Source: Sulfuricurvum sp. (GTDB taxonomy: Bacteria; Campylobacterota; Campylobacteria; Campylobacterales; Sulfurimonadaceae). Taken from it: a stretch of DNA of 64,000 nucleotides. The notes beneath the pieces were generated by a model. It was not told where the DNA came from. It did not search any database and saw only the letters and a list, made by a program, of their open reading frames with translations. Shown in pieces: positions 25,598 to 33,574 of the stretch (positions within the stretch are counted from its first letter, which is position 1; every line of letters begins with the position of its first letter). The DNA lies in assembly GCA_030693335.1 (NCBI GenBank), contig JAUYAU010000012.1, forward strand, positions 1-64,000, read 5' to 3'. Made by a program: the position numbers and the translations under genes.

Positions 25598-27316
25598 ATG
25601 AATACATTAAAAACGATCAATGACTATTTATACAAATACAGAGAGCAGGGGCATTCTGTCAGGGAAGTCTTACAAAATTGTCTGAATACGTCAGTAAGTT
25701 TTGATGACAAAAACATTTGGATTACCAAGGCAGATATGGCATTTCTCGAACCTTATTTTCTACGATTGGAAAAATGTAATCCCTATTCACTACCTCTTTA
25801 CGGTGTCCCTTTTGCTGTTAAAGATAATATTGATGTTATGGGTTTACCGACAACGGCGGGATGTGCAGAATTTTCTTATTTTCCGAATGAACATGCATTT
25901 GTGGTTGAACAGCTGATCAATGCGGGAGCTGTCCCCATCGGAAAGACAAATCTCGATCAGTTTGCTACAGGTCTTGTGGGGACACGCAGCCCCTATGGAG
26001 AGGGAATCAACCTATTTGATCCAGAATATATCTCAGGTGGATCGAGTTCGGGTTCCGCATTAGCGGTTACAGCAGGCATCGTCCCCTTTTCTCTGGGTAC
26101 TGATACGGCTGGATCAGGACGGGTTCCCGCGGCATTTGGTAATATTGTAGGACTTAAACCGACACGGGGTGCACTCAGTATCCGCGGGGTTGTCCCGGCA
26201 TGCAAAAGTCTCGATTGTGTCGCTATTTTCGCTCAAACGTGTGATGATGCGCAAGATGTTTATGATTTGTGCAGTCAATATGATCCAGAGGATTCTCATT
26301 CTCGTGCAAAAAGCACTATCAACTCTTTTGGTGAGAGTTTTCGTTTTGGTGTGCCACGTGCGAATCAGTTGGAATTTTTTGGAAACAATGCCTACAAAAC
26401 TCTTTTTTGGGAGAGTGTTGAACGACTCGAAGGCTTGGGGGGAAGTCGAGTTGAGATCGATTTTACACCATTTATGGATACGGCGAAATTGCTTTATCAT
26501 GGTCCATGGATAGCGGAGCGTTACTGCGGTATTAAAGAGTTTGCTATGACGCAAAGCGATGCGATGCTGGAAGTTACACGGGGGATTGTTCTCTCGGGGA
26601 CAATACCAAGTGCCATTGATGCTTTTGAAGGATTTTACCGTCTCTCAGATCTAAAACGTATAAGCGATGAGATAATGAAAACGATCGATTTTTTAGTGAC
26701 TCCAACGGCAGGGACGATCTATACACGAGAAGAGGTTCGTAACAATCCGCTTGAGTTAAATACGAATCTGGGCTACTACACGAACTTCATGAATTTACTA
26801 GATCTCTGCGCATATGCTGTCCCTGTAGGATTTACACAGGAGGGTTTACCATTTGGTATCACACTGGCCGCACCTGCATGGAGTGAACATTCGCTTTTAA
26901 ATATCGGTACAAAGTTTTGCGCAAAGAGAGAAACCGTTTTATTAGCTGTTTGTGGTGCACATATGTCAGGTCTGCCTCTTAACCATGAATTAACCACCAA
27001 AGGCGCGAAGCTGGTAGAAAAAACGTTTACCGCTCCTTTGTACCGATTTTTTGCAATTGAAAGTTTTACTCCGCCTCGTCCGGGCCTGGTTAAAATAAAT
27101 GAGACTGGCGGATCAATCGAAGTGGAAGTGTGGGAAGTTCCCAGTGAGAGTTTTGGAGCGTTTTTTAACGGAGTTCCCTCACCATTGGCCCTTGGAACAT
27201 TGACATTGATCGATGGAAAAACGGTCAAAGGATTCATGTGCGAAAGTTATGCCACTGAGGGGGCAAGGGAAATTACCAAACTGGGTGGATGGCGAAGTTA
27301 TCTTGCCACCCGATAA
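25598..27316 (+). CDS. atzF: Allophanate hydrolase
   Basis: Hydrolyses allophanate to ammonia and CO2, the last step of guanidine or urea breakdown. The 572-residue product has the amidase signature (residues 50-450): catalytic Lys in FAVKDNIDV, GGSSSGSALAV, and SLGTDTAGSGRVPA giving the Ser-cisSer-Lys triad. A C-terminal domain (about 470-572) is the regulatory/assembly domain typical of AtzF. It lies 40 nt after the carboxylase and is followed by a GGTGTAATTACACC palindrome (27338-27351). Confidence 0.92.
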   Translation: MNTLKTINDYLYKYREQGHSVREVLQNCLNTSVSFDDKNIWITKADMAFLEPYFLRLEKCNPYSLPLYGVPFAVKDNIDVMGLPTTAGCAEFSYFPNEHAFVVEQLINAGAVPIGKTNLDQFATGLVGTRSPYGEGINLFDPEYISGGSSSGSALAVTAGIVPFSLGTDTAGSGRVPAAFGNIVGLKPTRGALSIRGVVPACKSLDCVAIFAQTCDDAQDVYDLCSQYDPEDSHSRAKSTINSFGESFRFGVPRANQLEFFGNNAYKTLFWESVERLEGLGGSRVEIDFTPFMDTAKLLYHGPWIAERYCGIKEFAMTQSDAMLEVTRGIVLSGTIPSAIDAFEGFYRLSDLKRISDEIMKTIDFLVTPTAGTIYTREEVRNNPLELNTNLGYYTNFMNLLDLCAYAVPVGFTQEGLPFGITLAAPAWSEHSLLNIGTKFCAKRETVLLAVCGAHMSGLPLNHELTTKGAKLVEKTFTAPLYRFFAIESFTPPRPGLVKINETGGSIEVEVWEVPSESFGAFFNGVPSPLALGTLTLIDGKTVKGFMCESYATEGAREITKLGGWRSYLATR

Positions 27317-27344
27317 ACATTTTTACATTAGGCGAATGGTGTAA

Positions 27345-27902
27345 TTACACCGCTCCGAAAGAGGCTTTTCCGCCACGTTGAAATGATTTGATATCTTCGT
27401 ATGTTTTTTCACTAAGACGAAGATTACTGCGTAGAGTTTCTTTGACGATCGCATCGATTTTGTCTTTGTCGGTCATCTTTTTTAAATCTCCTTTTGAAAG
27501 ATCGGCGATATCGAGCAGGTCATTCCAAACCGAACTTTCATCCAATGCGTAGGTGTTGAAGGTAATCCCCTCGTATACAAATGACCCTTTGCCGTTAATA
27601 TCAGAGACAAAGAGGAGATATTTGCCATTGGGTGTCATGAACTCTTTATATTTAGCTACGAAATCTTCGAAAACATCCAATGATGGAAGTTCAACTGCCA
27701 AAAAGTCGATGGTGTCGCTGTTGGTAGCCAACAACACTTGTTTGACGATTGCTTTTGGAGGCAATGTATTTTCTGATGAGATCACTTTACCCTCGGTCAC
27801 GATGAGACATCCGCGATAGGCGTATTTGTACGATTCAGTTGGGCCGTTGAATACGATCATCCATTCGAGTTTGTTGTCTGCGATGTAGCTTTGTATTGAC
27901 AT
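27345..27902 (-). CDS. Hypothetical protein divergent from MoxR copy 2
   Basis: A 185-residue soluble protein with no recognised domain. It has mixed alpha/beta character (LEWMIVFNG, YLLFVSDINGKGSFVYEG) and a charged C-terminal helix region ending in a basic RGGKASFGAV. It is convergent with the allophanate hydrolase gene and divergent from the second MoxR gene. Function unknown; association with nif or MoxR is by location only. Confidence 0.6.
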   Translation of the reverse strand: MSIQSYIADNKLEWMIVFNGPTESYKYAYRGCLIVTEGKVISSENTLPPKAIVKQVLLATNSDTIDFLAVELPSLDVFEDFVAKYKEFMTPNGKYLLFVSDINGKGSFVYEGITFNTYALDESSVWNDLLDIADLSKGDLKKMTDKDKIDAIVKETLRSNLRLSEKTYEDIKSFQRGGKASFGAV

Positions 27903-27951
27903 GGTGTTCCTTTGGGTTTGTTTTACAGATGCAATACAATTGTTGTTCTAT

Positions 27952-27966
27952 GTGTACAAAAAATGC
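27952..27966 (+). promoter_or_regulatory. Possible sigma-54-type promoter before MoxR copy 2
   Basis: GTGTAC-AAAAA-ATGC, followed by AT, matches the local motif except in the -24 block (GTAC for GAAC). Transcription would begin about 27978, 22 nt before the ATG. Tentative. Confidence 0.35.
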
Positions 27967-27999
27967 ATTTAGGTCTGTATAACGATCAAAAGGACAACA

Positions 28000-28995
28000 A
28001 TGAACCCTCAAAGTGCCAAACGCTCTCTCGCACATTTATGCAAACGCAAAGTTCCCGTATTTTTATGGGGGCCACCTGGGATCGGAAAATCATCCATCGT
28101 GGCACAGATTGCCAAAGAAGAAGGAATCGCATTTATCGATCTGCGATTATCATTGCTGGACCCTACCGATTTACGCGGGATACCTTTTTTCAATGCTAAA
28201 AATGATACAGCGATTTGGGCACCTCCCGCTTTTTTACCCGATGGTACACATGAAAAAGGGATATTGTTTCTGGATGAGCTAAACACCGCTGCACCAATGG
28301 TACAAGCATCTGCATATCAATTAATATTAGACCGTAAAATCGGTGAGTACCTACTGCCTGATGGTTGGGCGATTGTCGCAGCAGGTAATCGTGAGAGTGA
28401 CAGAGGTGTAGTCTTTCGTATGGCGGCACCGCTGGCAAACCGATTTGTTCATCTAGAGATGGAAGCCAATGTAGAGGATTGGCGTGTATGGGCGATGGGA
28501 GCCAATATCGATCCCTCAATCGTTGCGTATATCTCCCATCGTCCGGATGCATTGTTCGTTTTTAACTCAGAGAGTCGATCGTTTGCGACCCCTAGGACGT
28601 GGCAGTATGTCAATGATATTATGGCATCCCAACCCGAAGATGATCTTGTTTATGCGATGGTATCAGGAGCCATTGGTGAAGAACTGGCGGCATCGTATCT
28701 AGGGTTTCGATTGGTTGCTTCGCAATTGCCTGATTTAGATGCTATTATGGATGGAAATTGCACGGATGTTCCGACAGACCCTTCCGCTTTGCACATTTTG
28801 TCTACGGCATTGTCAATGCGTGTCAATGAATATACAGGTTCAAAAAAACTCAATAACCTGATTGTTTATACGCTTAAAATACCCGGTGAATTTGCGGTGA
28901 TGATTATCCAAGATTTACGTGCACGTAAGATCGAGCTTGACCATCTAGAGGGCTGGCCATTGTGGATGCGTCAGTTTAATACTCTGTTGCGCTGA
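28000..28995 (+). CDS. MoxR-type AAA+ ATPase, copy 2
   Basis: A 331-residue paralogue of the ATPase at 13668. Walker A GPPGIGKS (about 25), LRLSLLDPTDLRGIPFF, Walker B ILFLDELNTAAP, AGNRESDRG and RMAAPLANRF are all present. Start is preceded by AAAGGACA. It overlaps the VWA gene by 1 nt (TGATG), the arrangement that copy 1 appears to have had before its insertion. Likely works on the adjacent VWA protein and a metal- or redox-enzyme client. Confidence 0.88.
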   Translation: MNPQSAKRSLAHLCKRKVPVFLWGPPGIGKSSIVAQIAKEEGIAFIDLRLSLLDPTDLRGIPFFNAKNDTAIWAPPAFLPDGTHEKGILFLDELNTAAPMVQASAYQLILDRKIGEYLLPDGWAIVAAGNRESDRGVVFRMAAPLANRFVHLEMEANVEDWRVWAMGANIDPSIVAYISHRPDALFVFNSESRSFATPRTWQYVNDIMASQPEDDLVYAMVSGAIGEELAASYLGFRLVASQLPDLDAIMDGNCTDVPTDPSALHILSTALSMRVNEYTGSKKLNNLIVYTLKIPGEFAVMIIQDLRARKIELDHLEGWPLWMRQFNTLLR

Positions 28996-30146
28996 TGACT
29001 TGCGAAGAACTGCTTCTAAGAGCCAAAACCTTATTGACCGTCAAGTATCCCTACTTTGGGATGCTGGCTTCTAGATTAAAACATGAGCCAAGTGACGGAT
29101 TATCAGGCTACGCCAGCAATGGCAAGCGATTTATCTATAACCCTGATTTTTTAGGACGCCGTACTATAGAAGAGGTGATGTTTATCCTCACCAATGCGGT
29201 GATGCATCATGTGTTGGCTCATCAGCAACGACGTCTAAATCGTAGAGGAAAACTGTGGCAGTTGGCAACGGACTATGCGATCAATAATCTATTGGCAAAA
29301 AATGGTCTCTCAATCCCTATTGGCGCCAATTACAATACCGAATATGAGGGTATGTATGCCGAAGAGATATACGATGTGCTCAAAGAGGAATTTTTCGGTG
29401 AGAATGGGGATGCGTTTGGAGAGAGCGGTGATACGCCTCCGCAAGAAAATCAGGGAATACAAGAGGGTGATGATGCTCATAGTTTCAGTAACATTGATGG
29501 GATTGAAGATGATTTGGATACTCAAGATGAGTCCCAATGGCAGTATGCCGCATCTTTGGCGCATGAAGTGGCACAACGAAAAGGGGCCATGCCACTGGGA
29601 TTGGAAAGACTGGGTAAAAAAGTAAAACCATCCGATGTGGATTGGCGGTTTGAACTTTACAATGCCGTGAACCGTCATATGCGTAACAACTACGCCTTTA
29701 TGCCTCCCAATAAAAAGCATATCCATCGCGGTATTGCACTGCCATCTCTTACAAGCGATACGTTAAGCCTGTGTGTGGCCATCGATACCTCAGGCTCTAT
29801 TGATGATCAGCTGCTAGGAGCTTTCATGGAGGAGTTTAAATCGATCATGCAAAACTTTCCCTCAGTCAAGATCGAGCTTATCATCGCCGATGCCAAAGTA
29901 CATGCCCATCATACGTTTCAAGGCGGTGAACGTATGGATTTTGCTCTCAAAGGGGGAGGGGGAACCGATTACCGTCCGACCTTCGATTATGTCGAATCAA
30001 ACTTGCCGATGACGACAATGTTGTTATATTTTACCGACGGTGAGGGGTCATTTCCGCGAATTGGCCCCAATTATGAAGTATTATGGGCATTATCACGAAA
30101 AGCGAAAGTACCGTTTGGGAGAGGGATGGTGATCTTTGATTCGTGA
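28995..30146 (+). CDS. VWA domain / DUF2201-like protein, copy 2
   Basis: A 383-residue paralogue of the protein at 15518. N-terminal metallopeptidase-like region with VMHHVLAHQQRR (about 75-87), acidic linker (130-180), and C-terminal VWA domain with an intact MIDAS DTSGS (about 263), a GGGGTDYRP loop and YFTDGEG. The MIDAS binds Mg2+ and often mediates client contact. Directly coupled to the ATPase. Confidence 0.83.
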   Translation: MTCEELLLRAKTLLTVKYPYFGMLASRLKHEPSDGLSGYASNGKRFIYNPDFLGRRTIEEVMFILTNAVMHHVLAHQQRRLNRRGKLWQLATDYAINNLLAKNGLSIPIGANYNTEYEGMYAEEIYDVLKEEFFGENGDAFGESGDTPPQENQGIQEGDDAHSFSNIDGIEDDLDTQDESQWQYAASLAHEVAQRKGAMPLGLERLGKKVKPSDVDWRFELYNAVNRHMRNNYAFMPPNKKHIHRGIALPSLTSDTLSLCVAIDTSGSIDDQLLGAFMEEFKSIMQNFPSVKIELIIADAKVHAHHTFQGGERMDFALKGGGGTDYRPTFDYVESNLPMTTMLLYFTDGEGSFPRIGPNYEVLWALSRKAKVPFGRGMVIFDS

Positions 30147-30173
30147 AAATGATACATATCCTTTTGATTATGC

Positions 30174-30179
30174 TATACT
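30174..30179 (+). promoter_or_regulatory. Likely promoter of MazEF-type pair
   Basis: TATACT with an upstream TGC (extended -10) and a poor -35 (GATACA at 30151-30156, 17-nt spacing). It would drive the antitoxin-toxin pair beginning at 30213. Confidence 0.45.
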
Positions 30180-30212
30180 ATTATTACAAATAGAATTAGC
30201 AAAAGGATTTGT

Positions 30213-30467
30213 ATGATAGAGGCAACATTAGCAGAAATCCGAAAACCGGAAACCCTCTACAGTTATCATGACGAAATTGTCCATATTATTGATGGACGAA
30301 AAAAAGAGGAAGTTGGATTTTTTGTTCCAAAATCAATGGCAAAAGAGTTTCAAGCTTTTATCGATAATATTGAAAAAACGAAAAGACGTTCTTTGTTAGA
30401 GCGTATTGCAAAAGCTCAGGCAAGTGATCCGATCGAAGAGGGGGGCGTTGCGGATGGGCTTGTGTAA
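30213..30467 (+). CDS. Antitoxin of MazF-type pair
   Basis: An 84-residue protein upstream of and overlapping a MazF/PemK toxin. N-half is strand-rich (TLYSYHDEIVHIIDGRKKEEVGFF), C-half is helical and charged. No standard AbrB/MazE motif is obvious, so the antitoxin call rests on gene order, size and overlap. AAAGGA precedes the ATG. Confidence 0.6.
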   Translation: MIEATLAEIRKPETLYSYHDEIVHIIDGRKKEEVGFFVPKSMAKEFQAFIDNIEKTKRRSLLERIAKAQASDPIEEGGVADGLV

Positions 30468-30789
30468 AAACGATATACATCTGGTAGATTTTAATCCTGC
30501 AAAGGGTGGAGAGATTGGAAAGCTGCGCCCGGCAATTATCATGAGTCAGGATGAAGACAACGCTATTCTAGCTACTGTGATTGTTATACCATTATCAATA
30601 CAAATCGAACCCAATGCGCTTCCATATCGTTTAACCCTCCCAAAACGAGAAAAGCTAGAACAAATGTCTGATGCCTGTATCAACGAGATACGCTCCCTCT
30701 CCAAATCACGTATAAAAGAAAAACTTGGAATGATTACGGATGATGAGGCAAAAATTATCACTAAGGCACTGTGCGAGCTGATGGTGTAA
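30454..30789 (+). CDS. MazF/PemK-type endoribonuclease toxin
   Basis: A 111-residue PemK/MazF-fold protein: IHLVDFNPAKGGEIGKLRPAI is the family N-terminal signature, followed by IPLS and a conserved C-terminal strand region (DACINEIRSLSKSRI). Such toxins cleave mRNA. ATG 30454 lies inside the antitoxin gene (14-nt overlap). Confidence 0.82.
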   Translation: MGLCKNDIHLVDFNPAKGGEIGKLRPAIIMSQDEDNAILATVIVIPLSIQIEPNALPYRLTLPKREKLEQMSDACINEIRSLSKSRIKEKLGMITDDEAKIITKALCELMV

Positions 30790-30790
30790 T

Positions 30791-31018
30791 CTAAAGATGG
30801 TCGCTGTAATCGCAAGAGCCGTCGATCTCAATGATCTCTTGAGCAGTCTTTTTAAGATCAAGCACATAGTCTGACAATAGGGCACTGTTGACACCGCACT
30901 CTTGTGCGATACAGAGAATCTCATCCGAATCTATGTCCGGATTACGAAGGCGCTTAAACTGATCTTCGTCCAAAGTGACACAGACTGTCTCTTGATCAGA
31001 ACATAGAGTGAGTTTCAT
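30791..31018 (-). CDS. Hypothetical 75-aa protein
   Basis: Last gene of the minus-strand operon starting at 32728. Acidic, four Cys (C6, C13, C36, C41, C69 region), with a KRLRNPDIDSDEILCIAQECG segment. No family recognised. Overlaps the upstream gene by 4 nt and converges with mazF, leaving 1 nt between stops. Confidence 0.55.
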   Translation of the reverse strand: MKLTLCSDQETVCVTLDEDQFKRLRNPDIDSDEILCIAQECGVNSALLSDYVLDLKKTAQEIIEIDGSCDYSDHL

Positions 31019-31503
31019 CCCTCTAGGCTCTGTAATGCTTCATTTATTTGGGCAAGTGCGAGAGATTTGGCATTTTCAACCTCTTTGTTATCCCACCAAT
31101 ATTCTATGACAGCATGTTCAATCTGCTCGATTTGCTCCATCCGTAAGTTTGCAAATACCTCATAAGAGCTAACCTCGTCTTTACTGACACCTTTTGATTT
31201 TGCAAGAGCATTGAGTGTCTCGATAATACTCTCTTCAAGTGGCTTTGGAGATATTTCCATGCGTGCATGATCGATCCATGCGGTTATTTCATCTTCCAGA
31301 TAATCATGACCCCAAACTTGATAGCAAAGGATACGGTTGGTACTGTAAACCATTTTATGATCTTCGGTTAATACATCCGTAACTTTAACGACACCATCGT
31401 ATAAATAGACTTCTATACGCTCGTTGTCTCGTAGCGTACAGGCACGCTCAAAGGCTATTTTTGCATGTTTTAGCAGTTCACTTCGTTGGTTTTCATTCAT
31501 CAT
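31015..31503 (-). CDS. Hypothetical 162-aa protein
   Basis: A soluble, mostly helical acidic protein: N-terminal HAKIAFERACTLRDNERIEVYLYDG, central VWGHDYLEDEITAWIDHARM, C-terminal IEHAVIEYWWDNKEVENAK. No known domain. It lies 13 nt after the helical paralogue gene in an operon headed by a NifX-like protein and a sigma-54-type promoter, suggesting a nitrogen-fixation role. Confidence 0.6.
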   Translation of the reverse strand: MMNENQRSELLKHAKIAFERACTLRDNERIEVYLYDGVVKVTDVLTEDHKMVYSTNRILCYQVWGHDYLEDEITAWIDHARMEISPKPLEESIIETLNALAKSKGVSKDEVSSYEVFANLRMEQIEQIEHAVIEYWWDNKEVENAKSLALAQINEALQSLEG

Positions 31504-31516
31504 TATCTCCTTAGGT

Positions 31517-32116
31517 TTAATTCATATAGGGTATATCGAGATTCGAGTCTCGATCAAGTGCTTCAAAAGCGTATGTGCTTACCTCATGTATGGCAGTCAT
31601 TTTTTTGTCCAATACAATACGTTGCAAAGGATGCAGAGGCGTCTCATTTAAAAGACGTTTTATTGCATTACGATAGTGCATAGTTATGATCGGATGCCAT
31701 ATATGCTGGTTATCATGGACTTGCTCCATAAAATGCTGCAAAGCATCACGGTCTTCCCCCTCTATTTTTGGCAATTTACGCATAACATTACGGACAAACT
31801 GTTTAGTAAAATAGGGTTCGCCCATTTTTAAAAGTTCTGACGCTGCATTTATATTGGCTGTATTTTCACTATAGCTGTAGGCATATCGAAAGTGTTCACA
31901 CACGGCTTCGATATACTTGGGGTAATGCTCCAAAACCATTACTAGATGGGATAAATCCTGATCAATCAAAACTTGAAAAAGGGTTATGGTATTTTTACCC
32001 ATACTTGCCCAATGTGGCTCGCCGCTTCTGATCGTATCTTTATCCAATATACGACGGTATTGTTCAATTTCCGTGATATCGGTTAACAGTCGACCAGAGT
32101 CGGAGAAAGTACTCAT
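31517..32116 (-). CDS. Uncharacterised helical protein, paralogue 2
   Basis: A 199-residue helical protein homologous to the one at 16647-17402 (shared LFxxLIDxDL, WHPIIxxHY and LHPLQRIVLxK patterns). It lacks the extra N-terminal region of the first copy. It overlaps the upstream coiled-coil gene by 4 nt. Its presence in a minus-strand operon with a NifX-like protein, opposite a MoxR-VWA pair, ties the family to both. Confidence 0.65.
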   Translation of the reverse strand: MSTFSDSGRLLTDITEIEQYRRILDKDTIRSGEPHWASMGKNTITLFQVLIDQDLSHLVMVLEHYPKYIEAVCEHFRYAYSYSENTANINAASELLKMGEPYFTKQFVRNVMRKLPKIEGEDRDALQHFMEQVHDNQHIWHPIITMHYRNAIKRLLNETPLHPLQRIVLDKKMTAIHEVSTYAFEALDRDSNLDIPYMN

Positions 32117-32340
32117 AATGCTCTATTGACAGCGTTGTGATAGTCCCATAGCCGTTTATAATGACTGTCCAGCTCGGAGAGAGTCGAATCAACGGTCATG
32201 AGTTCATTGATATATTCAAAACGACTCGTATTTTTTTCATACCACTTTTCCATTTCAATTTTCAATAGGTCTCGTTTTGCAAATGTTTCAGCAATAAGAC
32301 GACGTATTTCATTCATTTCTGATGTGATAATTTCATTCAT
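32113..32340 (-). CDS. Small coiled-coil protein
   Basis: A 75-residue, highly charged helical protein (MNEIRRLIAETFAKRDLLKIEMEKWYEK, then LSELDSHYKRLWDYHNAVNRAL), probably a coiled coil. The ATG at 32340 overlaps the upstream stop (ATGA style); an in-frame ATG at 32367 lies inside the upstream gene. May be an adaptor for the helical protein encoded next. Confidence 0.6.
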   Translation of the reverse strand: MNEIITSEMNEIRRLIAETFAKRDLLKIEMEKWYEKNTSRFEYINELMTVDSTLSELDSHYKRLWDYHNAVNRAL

Positions 32341-32728
32341 TTGCAGACACACATTCGCATACATCAAAAGTGGTTCCAGAATCTAAATATAGATCTGCAT
32401 TTTCGGGCGTTACTTTTACTAGAGACTCCGAGATGGCATAGTGTATGGCATTTTCGAGTGGAAGAACTTCTTTACCAAGCCAAAATACATCCATTCCCGC
32501 ATCCAGCATAGTGTAAAACGGGCCATTGCCTAAAAAACCGTATGCGGCAGATTTAGCCCCCTTTTTGAGTAAGAAATCTGCGGTTTTAATGCCGTTTCCG
32601 CATCCTTCATTTTCTACAATGGTATGGGAATCGGTTATTGGGTTAACTAGGGCAAAATATTTGGCATTTCCAAACAACTTCGTGCTCATTGTATTGATTG
32701 AATTTGATTCTACAGGGATTGCAATCAT
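32333..32728 (-). CDS. NifX/NifB-C-terminal family protein (FeMo-cofactor carrier-like)
   Basis: A 131-residue protein of the dinitrogenase iron-molybdenum cofactor family (NifX, NafY, NifB C-domain): MIAIPVESN start, KLFGNAKYFALV, CGNGIKTADFLLKKGAKSAAYG, and DVFWLGKE. Members bind NifB-co or FeMo-co. ATG 32728 follows AAAGGA by 7 nt. The C-terminus adds CECVSANE, with two Cys that could bind metal. First gene of the minus-strand operon. Confidence 0.8.
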   Translation of the reverse strand: MIAIPVESNSINTMSTKLFGNAKYFALVNPITDSHTIVENEGCGNGIKTADFLLKKGAKSAAYGFLGNGPFYTMLDAGMDVFWLGKEVLPLENAIHYAISESLVKVTPENADLYLDSGTTFDVCECVSANE

Positions 32729-32761
32729 GCTAGTCCTTTCATACTTATTTATGAGATAAAT

Positions 32762-32776
32762 GCATTTTTTGTTCTT
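32762..32776 (-). promoter_or_regulatory. Sigma-54-type promoter, leftward, 32.8-kb divergent pair
   Basis: On the minus strand: AAGAAC-AAAAA-ATGC, followed by AT. Transcription would begin near 32750, 22 nt before the NifX-like ATG. Confidence 0.58.
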
Positions 32777-32781
32777 CATCG

Positions 32782-32796
32782 TAGAATGACAATTGC
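32782..32796 (+). promoter_or_regulatory. Sigma-54-type promoter, rightward, 32.8-kb divergent pair
   Basis: TAGAAT-GACAA-TTGC, followed by AA. It covers an in-frame ATG at 32786, so that ATG cannot be the translation start from this promoter; the ATG at 32837 is favoured. Only 5 bp separate it from the leftward promoter. Confidence 0.55.
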
Positions 32797-32836
32797 AAAT
32801 GAGGATATAAATAAACCGGATAGTGAGGGCAAAACA

Positions 32837-33565
32837 ATGGAAGCAGAGTCATTGATGCAAAAAGCGATTAAAGCCTACGATGTTAAAGACTTTATGAGTG
32901 CTAAAAATATCTGGGAATCGTTGAGTGATTCAGATGCAAATGCTATGGTTAATTTGGGAAGTTTGTATGTTAAGGGAATGGGAATGGAAAAAAACATTCA
33001 TAAGGCATACGACCTATTTGACAAAGCAGCATCTCTTGGACATGAAACAGCAGCCTATTATCTGGGTGGAATGTATGAAAACGGAATCGGTGTAACTGCA
33101 AACGTAGCAGAAGCTATTCGCCATTATACGGTTGCGGCGAAAGCGGGTATGTCAACGGCACAACTAAAGCTTGGAATAATGCTTCGCAACGAAGACATTA
33201 AAAACTCGATGCATTGGATGATCAAAGCAGCGCACGCCGGAGAAGCACAAGCACACTCACTGTTAACGTATGTAAGCAATCAAACGTCAGCTTCTGACAT
33301 AAATGTCGCATTTCGCAAGATGGACGATGCAAAACAGCGCGAAGTAGTAACCTCCATTATCAGTGACAATTTGGCTCCAATACTCGCAAGTGACGGTGGC
33401 GGGGTTGAACTGGTTCATTATGTAGCCGGGGATACACCTGAAGTATGGCTGCGTTATTTAGGTGCGTGTTCCGGATGTCATCTGGGGCCTACAACAACGG
33501 CAGGGATGATTTTGGAGCAGTTTGAAAATGTGATTGATAAAAAGATCGTAATCTATCTATGGTAA
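32837..33565 (+). CDS. Sel1-repeat / Nfu (NifU C-domain) fusion protein
   Basis: A 242-residue protein with three or four Sel1-like repeats in the first 150 residues (AMVNLGSLYVKGMGMEKNIHKA, AAYYLGGMYENGIGV, AQLKLGIML) and a C-terminal Nfu domain (last 70) with GACSGCHLGPTTTAG, the CXXC that binds a transferable [4Fe-4S] cluster. Sel1 repeats bind proteins; Nfu delivers clusters. ATG 32837 follows GAGGG by 7 nt. The combination suggests a targeted Fe-S carrier for nitrogenase. Confidence 0.82.
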   Translation: MEAESLMQKAIKAYDVKDFMSAKNIWESLSDSDANAMVNLGSLYVKGMGMEKNIHKAYDLFDKAASLGHETAAYYLGGMYENGIGVTANVAEAIRHYTVAAKAGMSTAQLKLGIMLRNEDIKNSMHWMIKAAHAGEAQAHSLLTYVSNQTSASDINVAFRKMDDAKQREVVTSIISDNLAPILASDGGGVELVHYVAGDTPEVWLRYLGACSGCHLGPTTTAGMILEQFENVIDKKIVIYLW

Positions 33566-33574
33566 GGGGATAAT

